The notes: generated by a model not told the origin, from the sequence alone. A stretch of 24,475 nt of DNA from JAKAVK01 sp964419095 (GCA_964419095.1 CAYQOG010000013.1:1-24475); one strand, 5' to 3'; positions 7,429 through 14,186 are shown, numbered from the stretch's first letter. Numbers and translations are program-made.

Positions 7429-8310
7429 ATGGTTAAGGGATTGCCTCATATGATTGAAGGAAAGCTCGTAACCTTCCTCGCAGAGGACAAGCTGGCATTG
7501 CAGGGTTTCCTGGTAGAAAAGAAGGGAAGCAGGAAGTGCATAGTCTATGTCCACGGCATGTCCGGTAACTTCTACCAGAGCATACTCCCGAAAACAATTG
7601 CAGAGAAGGCAGCAAAGTCGGGGTATTCCACATTCATAATCAATACCAGGGGCCATGACGGCATAAGCAGGGGAAGCATACTCTCCGGCGTGAAAGGAAG
7701 GCGCATCACGATGGGCACCATGGTCGAAAAGTTTGAGGACAGTCCCAAGGATATCGGCGGCGCATTGGCATTTCTCAGGAAAAAGGGCTACAGGCACTTC
7801 TACCTCGCAGGCCACAGCACAGGGTGCCAGAAGATCCTCTACTACCAATACAAAAGGAAGAATAGCGATGTCAAGGCGCTCATACACCTCGCGCCTGACG
7901 ACGATTACAATCTTAACAGGAGGGAGCTGGGCAGAAAATGGAAGGCGCTTGTAAGCAAGGCAAAGAGACTTGTCAAATCGAGCCACGGATATGAATGTAC
8001 AAGGGAATTTCCATTTGCGCCAGCCAGATTCCTTTCAATCGCGGACTTGAAAAGAACAGAGGCGCGTCTTTTCAATTACGATGGGGATCTACGCGAATTC
8101 GCAGATGTAAAAACTCCAATGCTGGTCGTCTTCGGCACAAAGGACGAGGGAGCTATAAAGCCTGTACTGGATTACGTGAGCATACTGCGGCAAAAGACCA
8201 AGTCTGCGAAATACTCGTCGCTGATAATAGCCGGAGCGCGCCATTCTTTCAAGGATTACGACAGCGTGGTAACTAAGTCAATTCTAAGATGGCTCTCTGA
8301 GATAACCTGA
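7429..8310 (+). CDS. Alpha/beta hydrolase
   Basis: The 293-residue product is a cytosolic alpha/beta-hydrolase-fold enzyme of unknown substrate. VYVHGMSG (about 39-46) supplies the oxyanion region. The nucleophile elbow GHSTG puts the catalytic Ser at about residue 130, GTKDEG carries a likely acid, and GARHSF near the C terminus provides the His. A complete Ser-Asp-His triad is therefore plausible. The overall pattern resembles the DUF1749/serine-aminopeptidase-like branch, but I cannot fix the subfamily. The start is the ATG at 7429, 4 bp after the upstream TGA; the preceding in-frame TTG is less likely, and an ATG at 7450 with AAGGGA upstream is a fair alternative. The gene ends in TGA directly against the stop of the convergent next gene. 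Confidence 0.85.
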   Translation: MVKGLPHMIEGKLVTFLAEDKLALQGFLVEKKGSRKCIVYVHGMSGNFYQSILPKTIAEKAAKSGYSTFIINTRGHDGISRGSILSGVKGRRITMGTMVEKFEDSPKDIGGALAFLRKKGYRHFYLAGHSTGCQKILYYQYKRKNSDVKALIHLAPDDDYNLNRRELGRKWKALVSKAKRLVKSSHGYECTREFPFAPARFLSIADLKRTEARLFNYDGDLREFADVKTPMLVVFGTKDEGAIKPVLDYVSILRQKTKSAKYSSLIIAGARHSFKDYDSVVTKSILRWLSEIT

Positions 8311-9045
8311 TCAGATTAGGTGGCCCTGATGGTCTCCCATCAGCCATACCACAGTGCCTATCAATATCGCGATAACTCCGGTCCATATGTACGCGAAGTT
8401 GCCGCCGCTGTAGTCCCCGTAAAGCCAAACCACTATCCCGATCAGTATCAGCACCACTCCGAGTATTATGAGTCTCGAGGATGGAGCCTTCTTTTGTGTT
8501 GATGCCAATATACCACCAATCAATATCACTATTATTGCAACTGCGTAAGGCCAGATGCCTGACAGGCTGTAACCGGATGAACCCGTATTAATATAACCGC
8601 CTGAATTGCTGCTGCTTACCGTAGTGGTATTTGCAGGAGATCCCCCAGAGCCGACTATTATGGTCAATACGGTGTTTACTGCGGTAGGGTCGTCACCTGT
8701 AGCGCTGAGCGTTGCAGTGTATGTGCCAGCAGTAGCATACTGTGAAAGCTGTATTGAAATGGTTCCGTTGAAAGGAGGTTCGCCGCTTGTAGCGCTCGGG
8801 CTTACCTTTATTCCCTGCTGCTGAAGCTGCGCCTGGTTGTTTACCACAAAATTGGTACCCCAGGTATTGCCGCTTGCGAGTTTAACCGAATAAGCAACAG
8901 ATGCTGCGCCTCCCAAGGCGACGTGCACGGTACTCTGGTTAAGAGTTATAGAGGAAGTGCCATAGCCGTTTGCGGCAACGACGCTGGTAGCGAATAACGA
9001 GGTCAAGAGTGCAATAAGCACGCTGAAGGTTCCCAGCCTGTTCAT
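8311..9045 (-). CDS. Secreted/membrane protein with Ig-like domain and three C-terminal helices
   Basis: This 244-residue protein has no named family that I recognise. The N terminus MNRLGTFSVLIALLTSLFA is a clear signal peptide ending near VVAANG. An exported beta-rich domain (about 30-135) ends in STATAGTY-like strands (YATAGTYTATLSATGDD), typical of bacterial and archaeal Ig-like folds. A Ser/Asn/Gly linker follows. Three hydrophobic segments come last: WPYAVAIIVILIGGILA, LIILGVVLILIGIVVWLYG and IWTGVIAILIGTVVWLMG. The two last helices look like an internal duplication (LIGxVVWLxGD). I chose the ATG at 9045 rather than 9060, because the TATA box is only 12-20 bp before 9060. It is convergent with the hydrolase, the stops being joined in TGATCA. 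The location is likely the cell surface. Confidence 0.75.
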   Translation of the reverse strand: MNRLGTFSVLIALLTSLFATSVVAANGYGTSSITLNQSTVHVALGGAASVAYSVKLASGNTWGTNFVVNNQAQLQQQGIKVSPSATSGEPPFNGTISIQLSQYATAGTYTATLSATGDDPTAVNTVLTIIVGSGGSPANTTTVSSSNSGGYINTGSSGYSLSGIWPYAVAIIVILIGGILASTQKKAPSSRLIILGVVLILIGIVVWLYGDYSGGNFAYIWTGVIAILIGTVVWLMGDHQGHLI

Positions 9046-9071
9046 CCAACCTATTAACATGGGAAGTAAGG

Positions 9072-9080
9072 CTTTTTAAA
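9072..9080 (-). promoter_or_regulatory. TATA box of the Ig-like membrane protein
   Basis: TTTAAAAAG on the minus strand is centred 31 bp before the ATG at 9045. Its upstream edge overlaps an inverted repeat (9079-9101). Confidence 0.45.
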
Positions 9081-9101
9081 CCGTTGCGTTTACCAACGGT
9101 T
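9079..9101. repeat. Perfect 8-bp inverted repeat at a promoter
   Basis: AACCGTTG and CAACGGTT are perfect reverse complements separated by 7 nt. They sit where the BRE/upstream TATA edge of the 9045 gene is expected, and between that gene and the end of the next one. It may be an operator for a dimeric regulator, or a transcript-end hairpin of the gene at 9121-9453, whose stop is 19 bp upstream on the same strand. Confidence 0.5.
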
Positions 9102-9120
9102 GCAGGTATCGATGATACGA

Positions 9121-9453
9121 TTACTGCCTTCTAAGCCTGCTAATATTCCTTATGTCCCTGTTCAAGTCCCCGACTGCAACGCCTGCCACTCCGCCTACAA
9201 CAATCCCCGCAGCGGCGGCAACGGCAAGATCCCTAAAAGTGCCTCCATGCGGGTTTGCCCCTGCTATCACTCCCAAAACAGCAACTGTGACTGTGCCTGC
9301 CGCTGTCCGCACTCCGCGCAAGACTCTGCGCATCGATCTAAAATTCGCCTCCCGCTCCGCATCAGAGACGGTGTTCTGCGCAACATTCCTCGAAGCGCCA
9401 CCTGATAACCTTCTCTGTATGTCAGTCCTATCCTGCCTTGTTACGGTCGTCAT
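9121..9453 (-). CDS. Small membrane protein, hypothetical
   Basis: I do not recognise this 110-residue protein. The first about 50 residues are polar and basic (DRTDIQRRLSGG, SMRRVLRGVR). Two Gly/Ala/Val-rich hydrophobic segments follow, TAAGTVTVAVLGVIAGA and LAVAAAAGIVVGGVAGVAVG, joined by a short loop (NPHGGTFRD). The C terminus is basic (DIRNISRLRRQ). Gly-rich paired helices of this type occur in small membrane-associated proteins. Support for a real gene is a TATA box at 9484-9492 with the same spacing to the ATG (35 bp) as its neighbours, and protein-like composition. It is probably inserted in the cytoplasmic membrane with both termini inside. Confidence 0.6.
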   Translation of the reverse strand: MTTVTRQDRTDIQRRLSGGASRNVAQNTVSDAEREANFRSMRRVLRGVRTAAGTVTVAVLGVIAGANPHGGTFRDLAVAAAAGIVVGGVAGVAVGDLNRDIRNISRLRRQ

Positions 9454-9483
9454 AATATCACACTACTATTACGCTTTTCATGG

Positions 9484-9492
9484 TATATAAAA
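9484..9492 (-). promoter_or_regulatory. TATA box of the 110-residue membrane protein
   Basis: TTTTATATA on the minus strand is centred 35 bp before the ATG at 9453. Confidence 0.5.
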
Positions 9493-9744
9493 GTGGCGCA
9501 GAATGGCAGGTCTAGCGTTCATTGCTGTTATTTTGTCCAAGACCCGGCTTCGTAGAAATGCTAAGAACCTATTAGGGTTGTAGAGCTTATGTGTTCAGAA
9601 ATACGGAAGTCTCAGAGCGCAACAGAATACCGCGTAATCCACCAGTTACATGTGAGGTAAAGGATTTCCACAAAGTCCAAGGGCCAAGAAATTAACGACG
9701 CCGGGCAGCGCTGCGACTATGCCTCTTCCACTCACTCAGCTAAG
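9493..9744. other. Unassigned intergenic stretch
   Basis: About 250 bp with no convincing gene. I looked for RNase P RNA (no GAGGAAAGTCC-type core), SRP RNA (no GGAA/GCAG helix 8 pattern) and tRNA, and found none. It holds a 10-bp palindrome, GCAGCGCTGC, at 9705-9714, and short open stretches of at most about 30 codons on both strands. A decayed gene or an unrecognised RNA remains possible. Confidence 0.3.
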
Positions 9745-9957
9745 TCAAAGGGGCCTGAATCCTTTATAAGCATTATCAAAAGCTTCGGTTTCCGTCTCCT
9801 TGTCGCCGGTCAGGTATCCATAAATATGATAAATACCAGCAAAGACCACGATGCAAACAGACCCAATACTCTATCGCGACTTGTCCAGTGGAGATACAAC
9901 CATGTTCCCAAAGCCTAAGTGGTAGCCGCTAAGCACTCCAAACCTCAATTCAGACAT
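9745..9957 (-). pseudogene. Small ORF interrupted by an in-frame TAG
   Basis: The minus strand from the ATG at 9957 reads 28 codons (MSELRFGVLSGYHLGFGN...), then TAG at 9871-9873. In the same frame 41 more codons follow (SIGSVCIVVFAGIYHIYGYL..., a membrane-like helix, then a charged tail ending GFRPL) before TGA at 9745. A TATA element (9993-10000, read leftward) and AGGTTTTG just before the ATG give it start signals like real genes here. TAG is a normal stop in pyrB and grpE, so it probably stops translation here too. Read as a broken 70-codon membrane-protein gene, a 28-residue peptide, or chance. No family recognised. Confidence 0.3.
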
Positions 9958-9992
9958 CAAAACCTACAAAAAACCTATGCTTCAGGCAACCC

Positions 9993-10000
9993 ATTTATAT
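9993..10000. promoter_or_regulatory. TATA element usable in both directions
   Basis: ATTTATAT on the plus strand is centred 30 bp before the ATG at 10027. On the minus strand it reads ATATAAAT, about 40 bp before the ATG at 9957. The rightward promoter is well supported by spacing; the leftward use is speculative. Confidence 0.45.
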
Positions 10001-10026
10001 CTGTCCTGAGAATGGTAATGGGTTGA

Positions 10027-10887
10027 ATGAGCAAAACGCTGGAAACGAAAAAGAGGATAATGGCGCTTCTCAAGAAAAAAGAGATGACCATAAGCGAGCT
10101 CAGCAGGGAACTCGGCCTTTCAACAGCCACGATAAGCCAGCATATGGAAGAGCTGCAGGAAATGGGGGCAGCTGAGAAGATAGACAACGAGCATTTTAAG
10201 AAATTGAAATACTACAAGGCGAAGGAGGCTGCCAGTATGTCGATGGCAAAGTATGTGATAGGAGGAATTGGAGTGATTGTTGTCATAGCAGCGCTTTTCT
10301 ACGCGCAGATATTATTCAGAGGCCAATCAGCGCAACAGACAACAGCGTCTGCAGCTAACATAGGCGCCAACGCAGCAACGGCGAGCACATCTGCGGGAGG
10401 TCCTGTCGGCACGCAGTCTTTCGCCTGCCCCATGATTGATTATGCGCTGAACGGAAGGGTCACCAGTTACAGTGGCTTCAAGCTCTACTACCTCAACTCG
10501 AGTTATGGCAGGATTGCCGATTACGTCATGAGCCCGGGATCAACAGGCGCTCTCAACGCTACGGAATCATTCTCCAATGTGCTGAACGGAAACTCAACCA
10601 TAAATAGGAACAAGCAGCACTATGTCAGGCTTACGATAGAGGGAGGCAACGCAATGAACGAGAGCCATTCAGGAATAAGCACGACAATAACACCCCTATT
10701 CTACAACGTTACACAGAACGCTACGACACAGGTCAAGCTTACTGTCATTACGAACTCCACGGCAAGCGGCACTTACTGGAGTGTAATAGACGGGCCTTGC
10801 GGAGGAGAGGTAACCCCATTCCTCATAACAGTGGGCAGCGGTCCTTACACGGGCAATGTAACGGCTCCGGTAAACACTTTCATGTGA
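10027..10887 (+). CDS. Membrane-tethered winged-helix protein (putative one-component sensor)
   Basis: The 286-residue protein has three parts. Residues about 5-65 are an ArsR-like winged helix (TISELSRELGLSTATISQHM is the helix-turn-helix, KLKYYKA the wing end). Residues about 75-97 form one membrane helix (YVIGGIGVIVVIAALFYAQI). The rest is outside the cell: an Ala/Thr/Ser linker, then a domain rich in Asn-X-Ser/Thr sites with two Cys (FACPMID and DGPCGGE) that could form a disulfide. The layout puts DNA binding inside and a sensory domain outside, as in ToxR/CadC-type one-component regulators, though with a different DNA-binding fold. The ligand and the regulated genes are unknown; nearby candidates are its own promoter and the small divergent ORF. 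Its 3' end overlaps the convergent NMN adenylyltransferase gene by 8 bp. Confidence 0.82.
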   Translation: MSKTLETKKRIMALLKKKEMTISELSRELGLSTATISQHMEELQEMGAAEKIDNEHFKKLKYYKAKEAASMSMAKYVIGGIGVIVVIAALFYAQILFRGQSAQQTTASAANIGANAATASTSAGGPVGTQSFACPMIDYALNGRVTSYSGFKLYYLNSSYGRIADYVMSPGSTGALNATESFSNVLNGNSTINRNKQHYVRLTIEGGNAMNESHSGISTTITPLFYNVTQNATTQVKLTVITNSTASGTYWSVIDGPCGGEVTPFLITVGSGPYTGNVTAPVNTFM

Positions 10888-11398
10888 ATCCTTCTATCCA
10901 CGTATGCTTCTCTATCTCCCTTACCGCACCTTCAGGTACCCTCTGTTCCCATCTTCTCCCGTCCCTTACCATTTTCCTGATCCTGACAGCCGCAAAAGTG
11001 CCTCTCTTATGCCACTCTGGCATGATGACCTTGATACCGTGCTCCCTGAAGATCTTCTTCACGAGCCAGTGCCGGCTGAAGACTACTTCGATATCTGGTT
11101 CCCTGCTCATTATGTACCTGAACCACACATCGTTGTCATTAAAATCAGGTATTTGCATTATTCGCATGAATGAGATCTTCCTGCGATCAATCTCCTGTGG
11201 TCCAAGGGCTGCCTTTATTATGCGTATGCGCCCTGCGGCGCTAATCGGATCCCTCTCCGTCCCCGACTGATTGGAGCTTCCAATTCCTATGATAAGCCTT
11301 TTGCATCTCGACTCCGCGTATCTGAGCGCAAAGAGGTGGCCCTTGTGAAAGGGCTGGAACCTCCCTATAAAGAGCCCTATGGCAAACTTCTTTCCCAT
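10880..11398 (-). CDS. Nicotinamide-nucleotide adenylyltransferase
   Basis: This enzyme makes NAD+ from NMN and ATP in the cytosol. The 172-residue protein matches archaeal NMNAT length. The nucleotidyltransferase signature GRFQPFHKGHL lies at about residues 11-21, GIGSSNQS follows, and the usual SSxxxR-type loop near the C terminus is here TFAAVRIRKM. The ISAAGRIRII segment fits the family's (F/I)xAGERxxMI helix. The start is the ATG at 11398 (MGKKFAIGLFIG). A longer reading frame runs upstream into the tRNA-Ala gene and translates tRNA sequence, a known annotation artefact. The ATG lies 25 bp from the centre of TTTATTTAT, so the mRNA may be leaderless. The general family is secure; specificity for NMN over other nucleotides is inferred from similarity. 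Confidence 0.9.
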   Translation of the reverse strand: MGKKFAIGLFIGRFQPFHKGHLFALRYAESRCKRLIIGIGSSNQSGTERDPISAAGRIRIIKAALGPQEIDRRKISFMRIMQIPDFNDNDVWFRYIMSREPDIEVVFSRHWLVKKIFREHGIKVIMPEWHKRGTFAAVRIRKMVRDGRRWEQRVPEGAVREIEKHTWIEGFT

Positions 11399-11418
11399 GC
11401 GATCGCTTATTGCAGCCG

Positions 11419-11427
11419 ATAAATAAA
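11419..11427 (-). promoter_or_regulatory. TTTATTTAT: tRNA 3' flank and possible TATA box
   Basis: Directly after the tRNA-Ala discriminator base the minus strand reads TTTATTTAT. It is T-rich as expected for archaeal termination after a tRNA, and lies 25 bp from the NMNAT ATG as a TATA box would. It may serve both roles, or the two genes may be co-transcribed and processed. Confidence 0.4.
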
Positions 11428-11499
11428 TGGACTCTGCGGGATTTGAACCCGCAACCTCCTGCATGCCATGCAGGCGCGCTACCGTTGCGCTAAGAGCCC
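11428..11499 (-). tRNA. tRNA-Ala (anticodon GGC)
   Basis: A 72-nt cloverleaf folds cleanly on the minus strand. The acceptor GGGCTCT pairs with AGAGTCC, the D stem is GCGC/GCGC with a 7-nt loop holding GG, and the anticodon stem CCTGC/GCAGG has loop ATGGCAT. The variable loop is AGGTT, and the T stem GCGGG/CCCGC has loop TTCAAAT. The anticodon GGC reads GCC. Pair 3-70 is G-U, the alanine identity element. The discriminator is A; CCA is not encoded. There is no intron. Confidence 0.97.
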
Positions 11500-11531
11500 A
11501 GAATTAGCAGATAGCATTCGGCTCTCTGAGC

Positions 11532-11539
11532 ATATAAAC
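11532..11539 (-). promoter_or_regulatory. TATA box of tRNA-Ala
   Basis: GTTTATAT on the minus strand is centred about 36 bp before the first tRNA base, which predicts a 5' leader of about 10 nt to be removed during maturation. Confidence 0.5.
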
Positions 11540-11584
11540 TTTTGCTAGCTCCCGGGGGGAAATACGATAAAAGCAGAGTACCCC

Positions 11585-11752
11585 TTACTTCTTGATGTCT
11601 CTGACAAGCGACTTGAGCATAAGTCCTAGCGCCGCCAAGCTTATTATCCCAACCGCGGCCACAGAAGCTATGCCTGCCGCAGGCCTCAGGAGCGGCGTTA
11701 GTGCCGCAGCTGCGCCTGTCTGATGGATTGGAGCCTTTGTAGCAACACTCAT
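11585..11752 (-). CDS. 55-residue single-helix membrane protein
   Basis: I do not recognise this short gene. The translation starts MSVATKAPIHQTGAAAALTP, has one hydrophobic helix at about 24-46 (AAGIASVAAVGIISLAALGL) and ends with a basic tail, KSLVRDIKK. Support comes from GTGAG 5 nt before the ATG, a TATA-like TTAATATT 35 bp upstream, a clean stop, and protein-like composition over its full length. The charged, Lys-ending tail after the helix suggests the C terminus is cytosolic. It sits between tRNA-Ala and the large surface protein, with its own promoter. A role with that surface protein would be a guess. Confidence 0.55.
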   Translation of the reverse strand: MSVATKAPIHQTGAAAALTPLLRPAAGIASVAAVGIISLAALGLMLKSLVRDIKK

Positions 11753-11783
11753 CCTCTCACTGTACTAATTATGCAGTTCCTGC

Positions 11784-11791
11784 AATATTAA
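11784..11791 (-). promoter_or_regulatory. TATA-like element of the 55-residue protein
   Basis: TTAATATT on the minus strand is centred 35 bp before the ATG at 11752. It is weaker than other TATA boxes here. Confidence 0.35.
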
Positions 11792-11811
11792 CGTTTGCCT
11801 TTGCTTAGGCA

Positions 11812-14163
11812 TCAATAGGAGCTCTGCTGCAATTCCTTCCTCCTCCTCTGCCTAAGCAGTATCGCTCCTATTATTATTATGAGCAGCAGCACTGCGATTA
11901 TAACATAGAGAAGCCGTCCAGAACCGAATCCCGAACCGCTCGATGTCTGGTTCGCCGCGGTGCCATTGCCGCTCGAGAGAGGATTGGCCGTTATCACCAC
12001 TGACGGGAGCGTCGAGTTGGATACGAAGACTCCGACTATGCTCTGGCCAGGCACGGCATATGAAACTTGGCATGTTACCGGATTTGCGGTGTAGCCGAAT
12101 ACCTGGTCCCACTGCCCGTTCTTGTAAATGTAAGGCGCGATGTCCGAGCTCTGCACGCCGCAGTTGTAGCCAGTGCTCACGTTCACCGACTGACCTGCGG
12201 GGAATGCCTCGTTGAGCGAGAAAGCCGTCTGGATATTTGTGCCCGAAGGCACCGTGGACTGCTCCGCCTTTGTCGAGTTGACATAGATTATGGCAGGACT
12301 GATCAGCGATTCCGGGGGAATCTGTATCCTCGTGTCTGCCGAGGTAATGTTTAGGTAGCCGCTGACTCCTGAAACGGAATCGACAGACTGGTTCAGTGAT
12401 GCGACATTGTAAATGGGATTGGTCACGTTGGAACCTTCCGAGAAGACAACTATCGGTGCCGAGAGCGTGCTGTTTCCTTCCGAGTCAGTAACAGTCAGCT
12501 CGAATGAGTACTTCCCTGTTGTGCTGGAGTTGAAGACATAGTTGCTTCCTGATGCGCCTGCTACCGGGACATAGGCATATGAGAACGGCTGCTCAACGAG
12601 CCAGTTGTAAGTATATGGCCCTCTGCCTCCGCTCACCGTCGCATTGATGGTTATCGGCTCTCCATTGGGCCTTATCCCCACTGTCGGGAAGAGCGAGACG
12701 CTGAGAGGGCGGTACGGCACCGCCTCAGTTATGTTTATCGTGACCGTATGGAGTATCGGGAGATACGAGACCGCTGCAAGGTTTACATAGCACGTGCTCC
12801 AGTGCACCGGGTCCGTATTGTTGTAGACGTAGATGCTTGCGGTGTAATTGGGGTAGAGGAGGTACTCGCCTCCATTTATGGTAACTCCCGTTGAATTGGG
12901 ATTGATGTAATTGTCAGTGACGTTTATCGTGCCGTTGCACAGGTGCACTTCAAAGTTGTTCAGCCTTGCAACGTCGCTCACGGAGTAGCCATTCGATATC
13001 TTGGTTATGACGGGCTTGCTGCTTCCGCCACCTCCGCCACCCCCGCCTCCGCCACCCCCACCGCCGCCGGGAGGTGTTCCGGGCTGCCCGCCTCCGCTGC
13101 CTGGCGGTCCGCCACCCCCACCCCCACCAGAAGAGACAGTGGTGGTCGAGAACGCTGTGGTCGATGAAAGCGGCACATTGCCCGCTACGGTGGTCGTGCT
13201 CGAAAGGCTGTTGACGGTCGTGGTGCTGGACAGGCTATTCACCGTTGTTGTGCTCGAAAATAATCCGTTGACTGTAGTAGTGGAGGACTGGGTCGTGGTT
13301 GTCGAGACCTGAACTGTGGTCGTGCTCGCCGCAGTTGAAGTTGTGGATGCAGCCGTAGTGGCCCCAGCCCCGAACGATGCAGTCTCGGTGACCTGGCTTG
13401 CAGGCATGGTGAACGTATATGGATTCGAAGCGCCGTTATATACAGTCCCTGACCATCCTGTGAAAGAGTATCCTGAGGCCGGAGTCGCATAGATCGTTAC
13501 CTGTGTGCCCGGACTGAGGTATCCCTGCTGGCAGCCTGAAGAGGTACCCGGACTGTAGCCGCCGCTCCCTTCCGCGCCTGTACTTGGATTAGAGTAAACG
13601 AGAACCTGATAACAAGACGACTGCGCTGTCGTCGTCGAGAAAGACTGCACCGTGGTGGTTGAGAATGCGACCGTGGTCGTGGAGCTAACAGGCGGAGGCA
13701 CCGGCGTGGTATAATTTGCATATATGAATATGGCCTGGGTAACTGGAATGCTTACTCCAGCAGAGCCGCCACTGCCAGAATACAATACCTGGCTTCCCCC
13801 GCCGACTACATCCCATTCGATGAATGATGCGCCTCCGGTTCCATGGCTCTGGCAGCATGAGGTGCTGGCTGATGATGCCTCGCCAAGCTCCGTTATTGTG
13901 GACCCATACGGGACATACGAGACTATCGCATACGAATCCTGGTTCGGATAATCCTGCATCTGCGTGTAGTAGGTAGTGCCGCTGATCGTTATTCCGAGGA
14001 AGTAGTAGTAGCCTGCCTGGTAAGGATTGATGACAGCGTCAACATTGCAGGTGGTTCCCGCTCCGGAGCATGTGCTCTGCGCAGAGACCAACTGCACCCC
14101 AGAGAGCGCTATCGCAGCTATGCTAATGAATATTATAAAGCGCAGCGCAACCCTACTGTCCAT
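11812..14163 (-). CDS. Large cell-surface protein with InlB-like repeat and PKD-like domain
   Basis: This is a 783-residue predicted surface protein or adhesin. The N-terminal signal peptide (RFIIFISIAAIALSGVQLVSA) is followed by a beta-rich Cys-containing domain. Around 183-268 a divergent InlB B-repeat-like module ends in SGYSFTGWSGTV and YTFTMPASQVTETASF. Thr/Ser/Val repeats and a Gly-rich hinge (about 270-385, with 15 consecutive Gly) come next. A PKD-like domain then shows GGRGPYTYNW and GKYSFELTVTDSEGNST. Many Asn-X-Ser/Thr sites suggest N-glycosylation. One membrane helix (LLYVIIAVLLLIIIIGAILL) and RQRRRKE anchor the C terminus. The ATG at 14163 is 28 bp from a TATA centre, so the mRNA is probably leaderless. 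The binding partner is unknown. Confidence 0.88.
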   Translation of the reverse strand: MDSRVALRFIIFISIAAIALSGVQLVSAQSTCSGAGTTCNVDAVINPYQAGYYYFLGITISGTTYYTQMQDYPNQDSYAIVSYVPYGSTITELGEASSASTSCCQSHGTGGASFIEWDVVGGGSQVLYSGSGGSAGVSIPVTQAIFIYANYTTPVPPPVSSTTTVAFSTTTVQSFSTTTAQSSCYQVLVYSNPSTGAEGSGGYSPGTSSGCQQGYLSPGTQVTIYATPASGYSFTGWSGTVYNGASNPYTFTMPASQVTETASFGAGATTAASTTSTAASTTTVQVSTTTTQSSTTTVNGLFSSTTTVNSLSSTTTVNSLSSTTTVAGNVPLSSTTAFSTTTVSSGGGGGGGPPGSGGGQPGTPPGGGGGGGGGGGGGGGSSKPVITKISNGYSVSDVARLNNFEVHLCNGTINVTDNYINPNSTGVTINGGEYLLYPNYTASIYVYNNTDPVHWSTCYVNLAAVSYLPILHTVTINITEAVPYRPLSVSLFPTVGIRPNGEPITINATVSGGRGPYTYNWLVEQPFSYAYVPVAGASGSNYVFNSSTTGKYSFELTVTDSEGNSTLSAPIVVFSEGSNVTNPIYNVASLNQSVDSVSGVSGYLNITSADTRIQIPPESLISPAIIYVNSTKAEQSTVPSGTNIQTAFSLNEAFPAGQSVNVSTGYNCGVQSSDIAPYIYKNGQWDQVFGYTANPVTCQVSYAVPGQSIVGVFVSNSTLPSVVITANPLSSGNGTAANQTSSGSGFGSGRLLYVIIAVLLLIIIIGAILLRQRRRKELQQSSY
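13024..13068 (-). repeat. Run of 15 glycine codons, G-rich coding strand
   Basis: This encodes residues 366-380 of the surface protein. GGC, GGT, GGA and GGG are mixed, so the run is not a simple homopolymer. A second Gly-rich block follows downstream in the gene's upstream direction (about 13111-13134). The coding strand has many G-triplets or longer runs and could form G-quadruplexes in DNA or mRNA. Confidence 0.8.
13188..13285 (-). repeat. 27-30 bp tandem repeats coding SSTTTVNSL
   Basis: Four consecutive units, SSTTTVNGLF, SSTTTVNSL, SSTTTVNSL and SSTTTVAG, form a Thr-rich stalk in the surface protein. The DNA units are diverged at third positions, so the repeat is kept at protein level. 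Likely heavily O-glycosylated, by analogy with other Thr-rich stalks. Confidence 0.75.
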
Positions 14164-14186
14164 GTTAATCGTTTATCTCGCAAAAA

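Noticed and set aside
9493..9744. RNase P RNA or SRP RNA in the gap
   Set aside because: A fragment resembling ACAGAA with a GC-rich follow-up was seen, but the other conserved cores and the closing stem are missing, so no support.
9871..9873. TAG read as pyrrolysine
   Set aside because: TAG ends pyrB, grpE and the 24048 gene normally, and no pyrrolysine genes are in the window; kept only as an open possibility.
11399..11464. 22-residue N-terminal extension of NMN adenylyltransferase (MQEVAGSNPAES...)
   Set aside because: It is translated from the tRNA-Ala gene and its flank; the family start GRFQPFHKGH begins right after the ATG at 11398.
13001..13312. Rightward Pro-rich ORF opposite the surface protein
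   Set aside because: It is the antisense of the Gly and Thr repeats; no start signals and no protein-like diversity.
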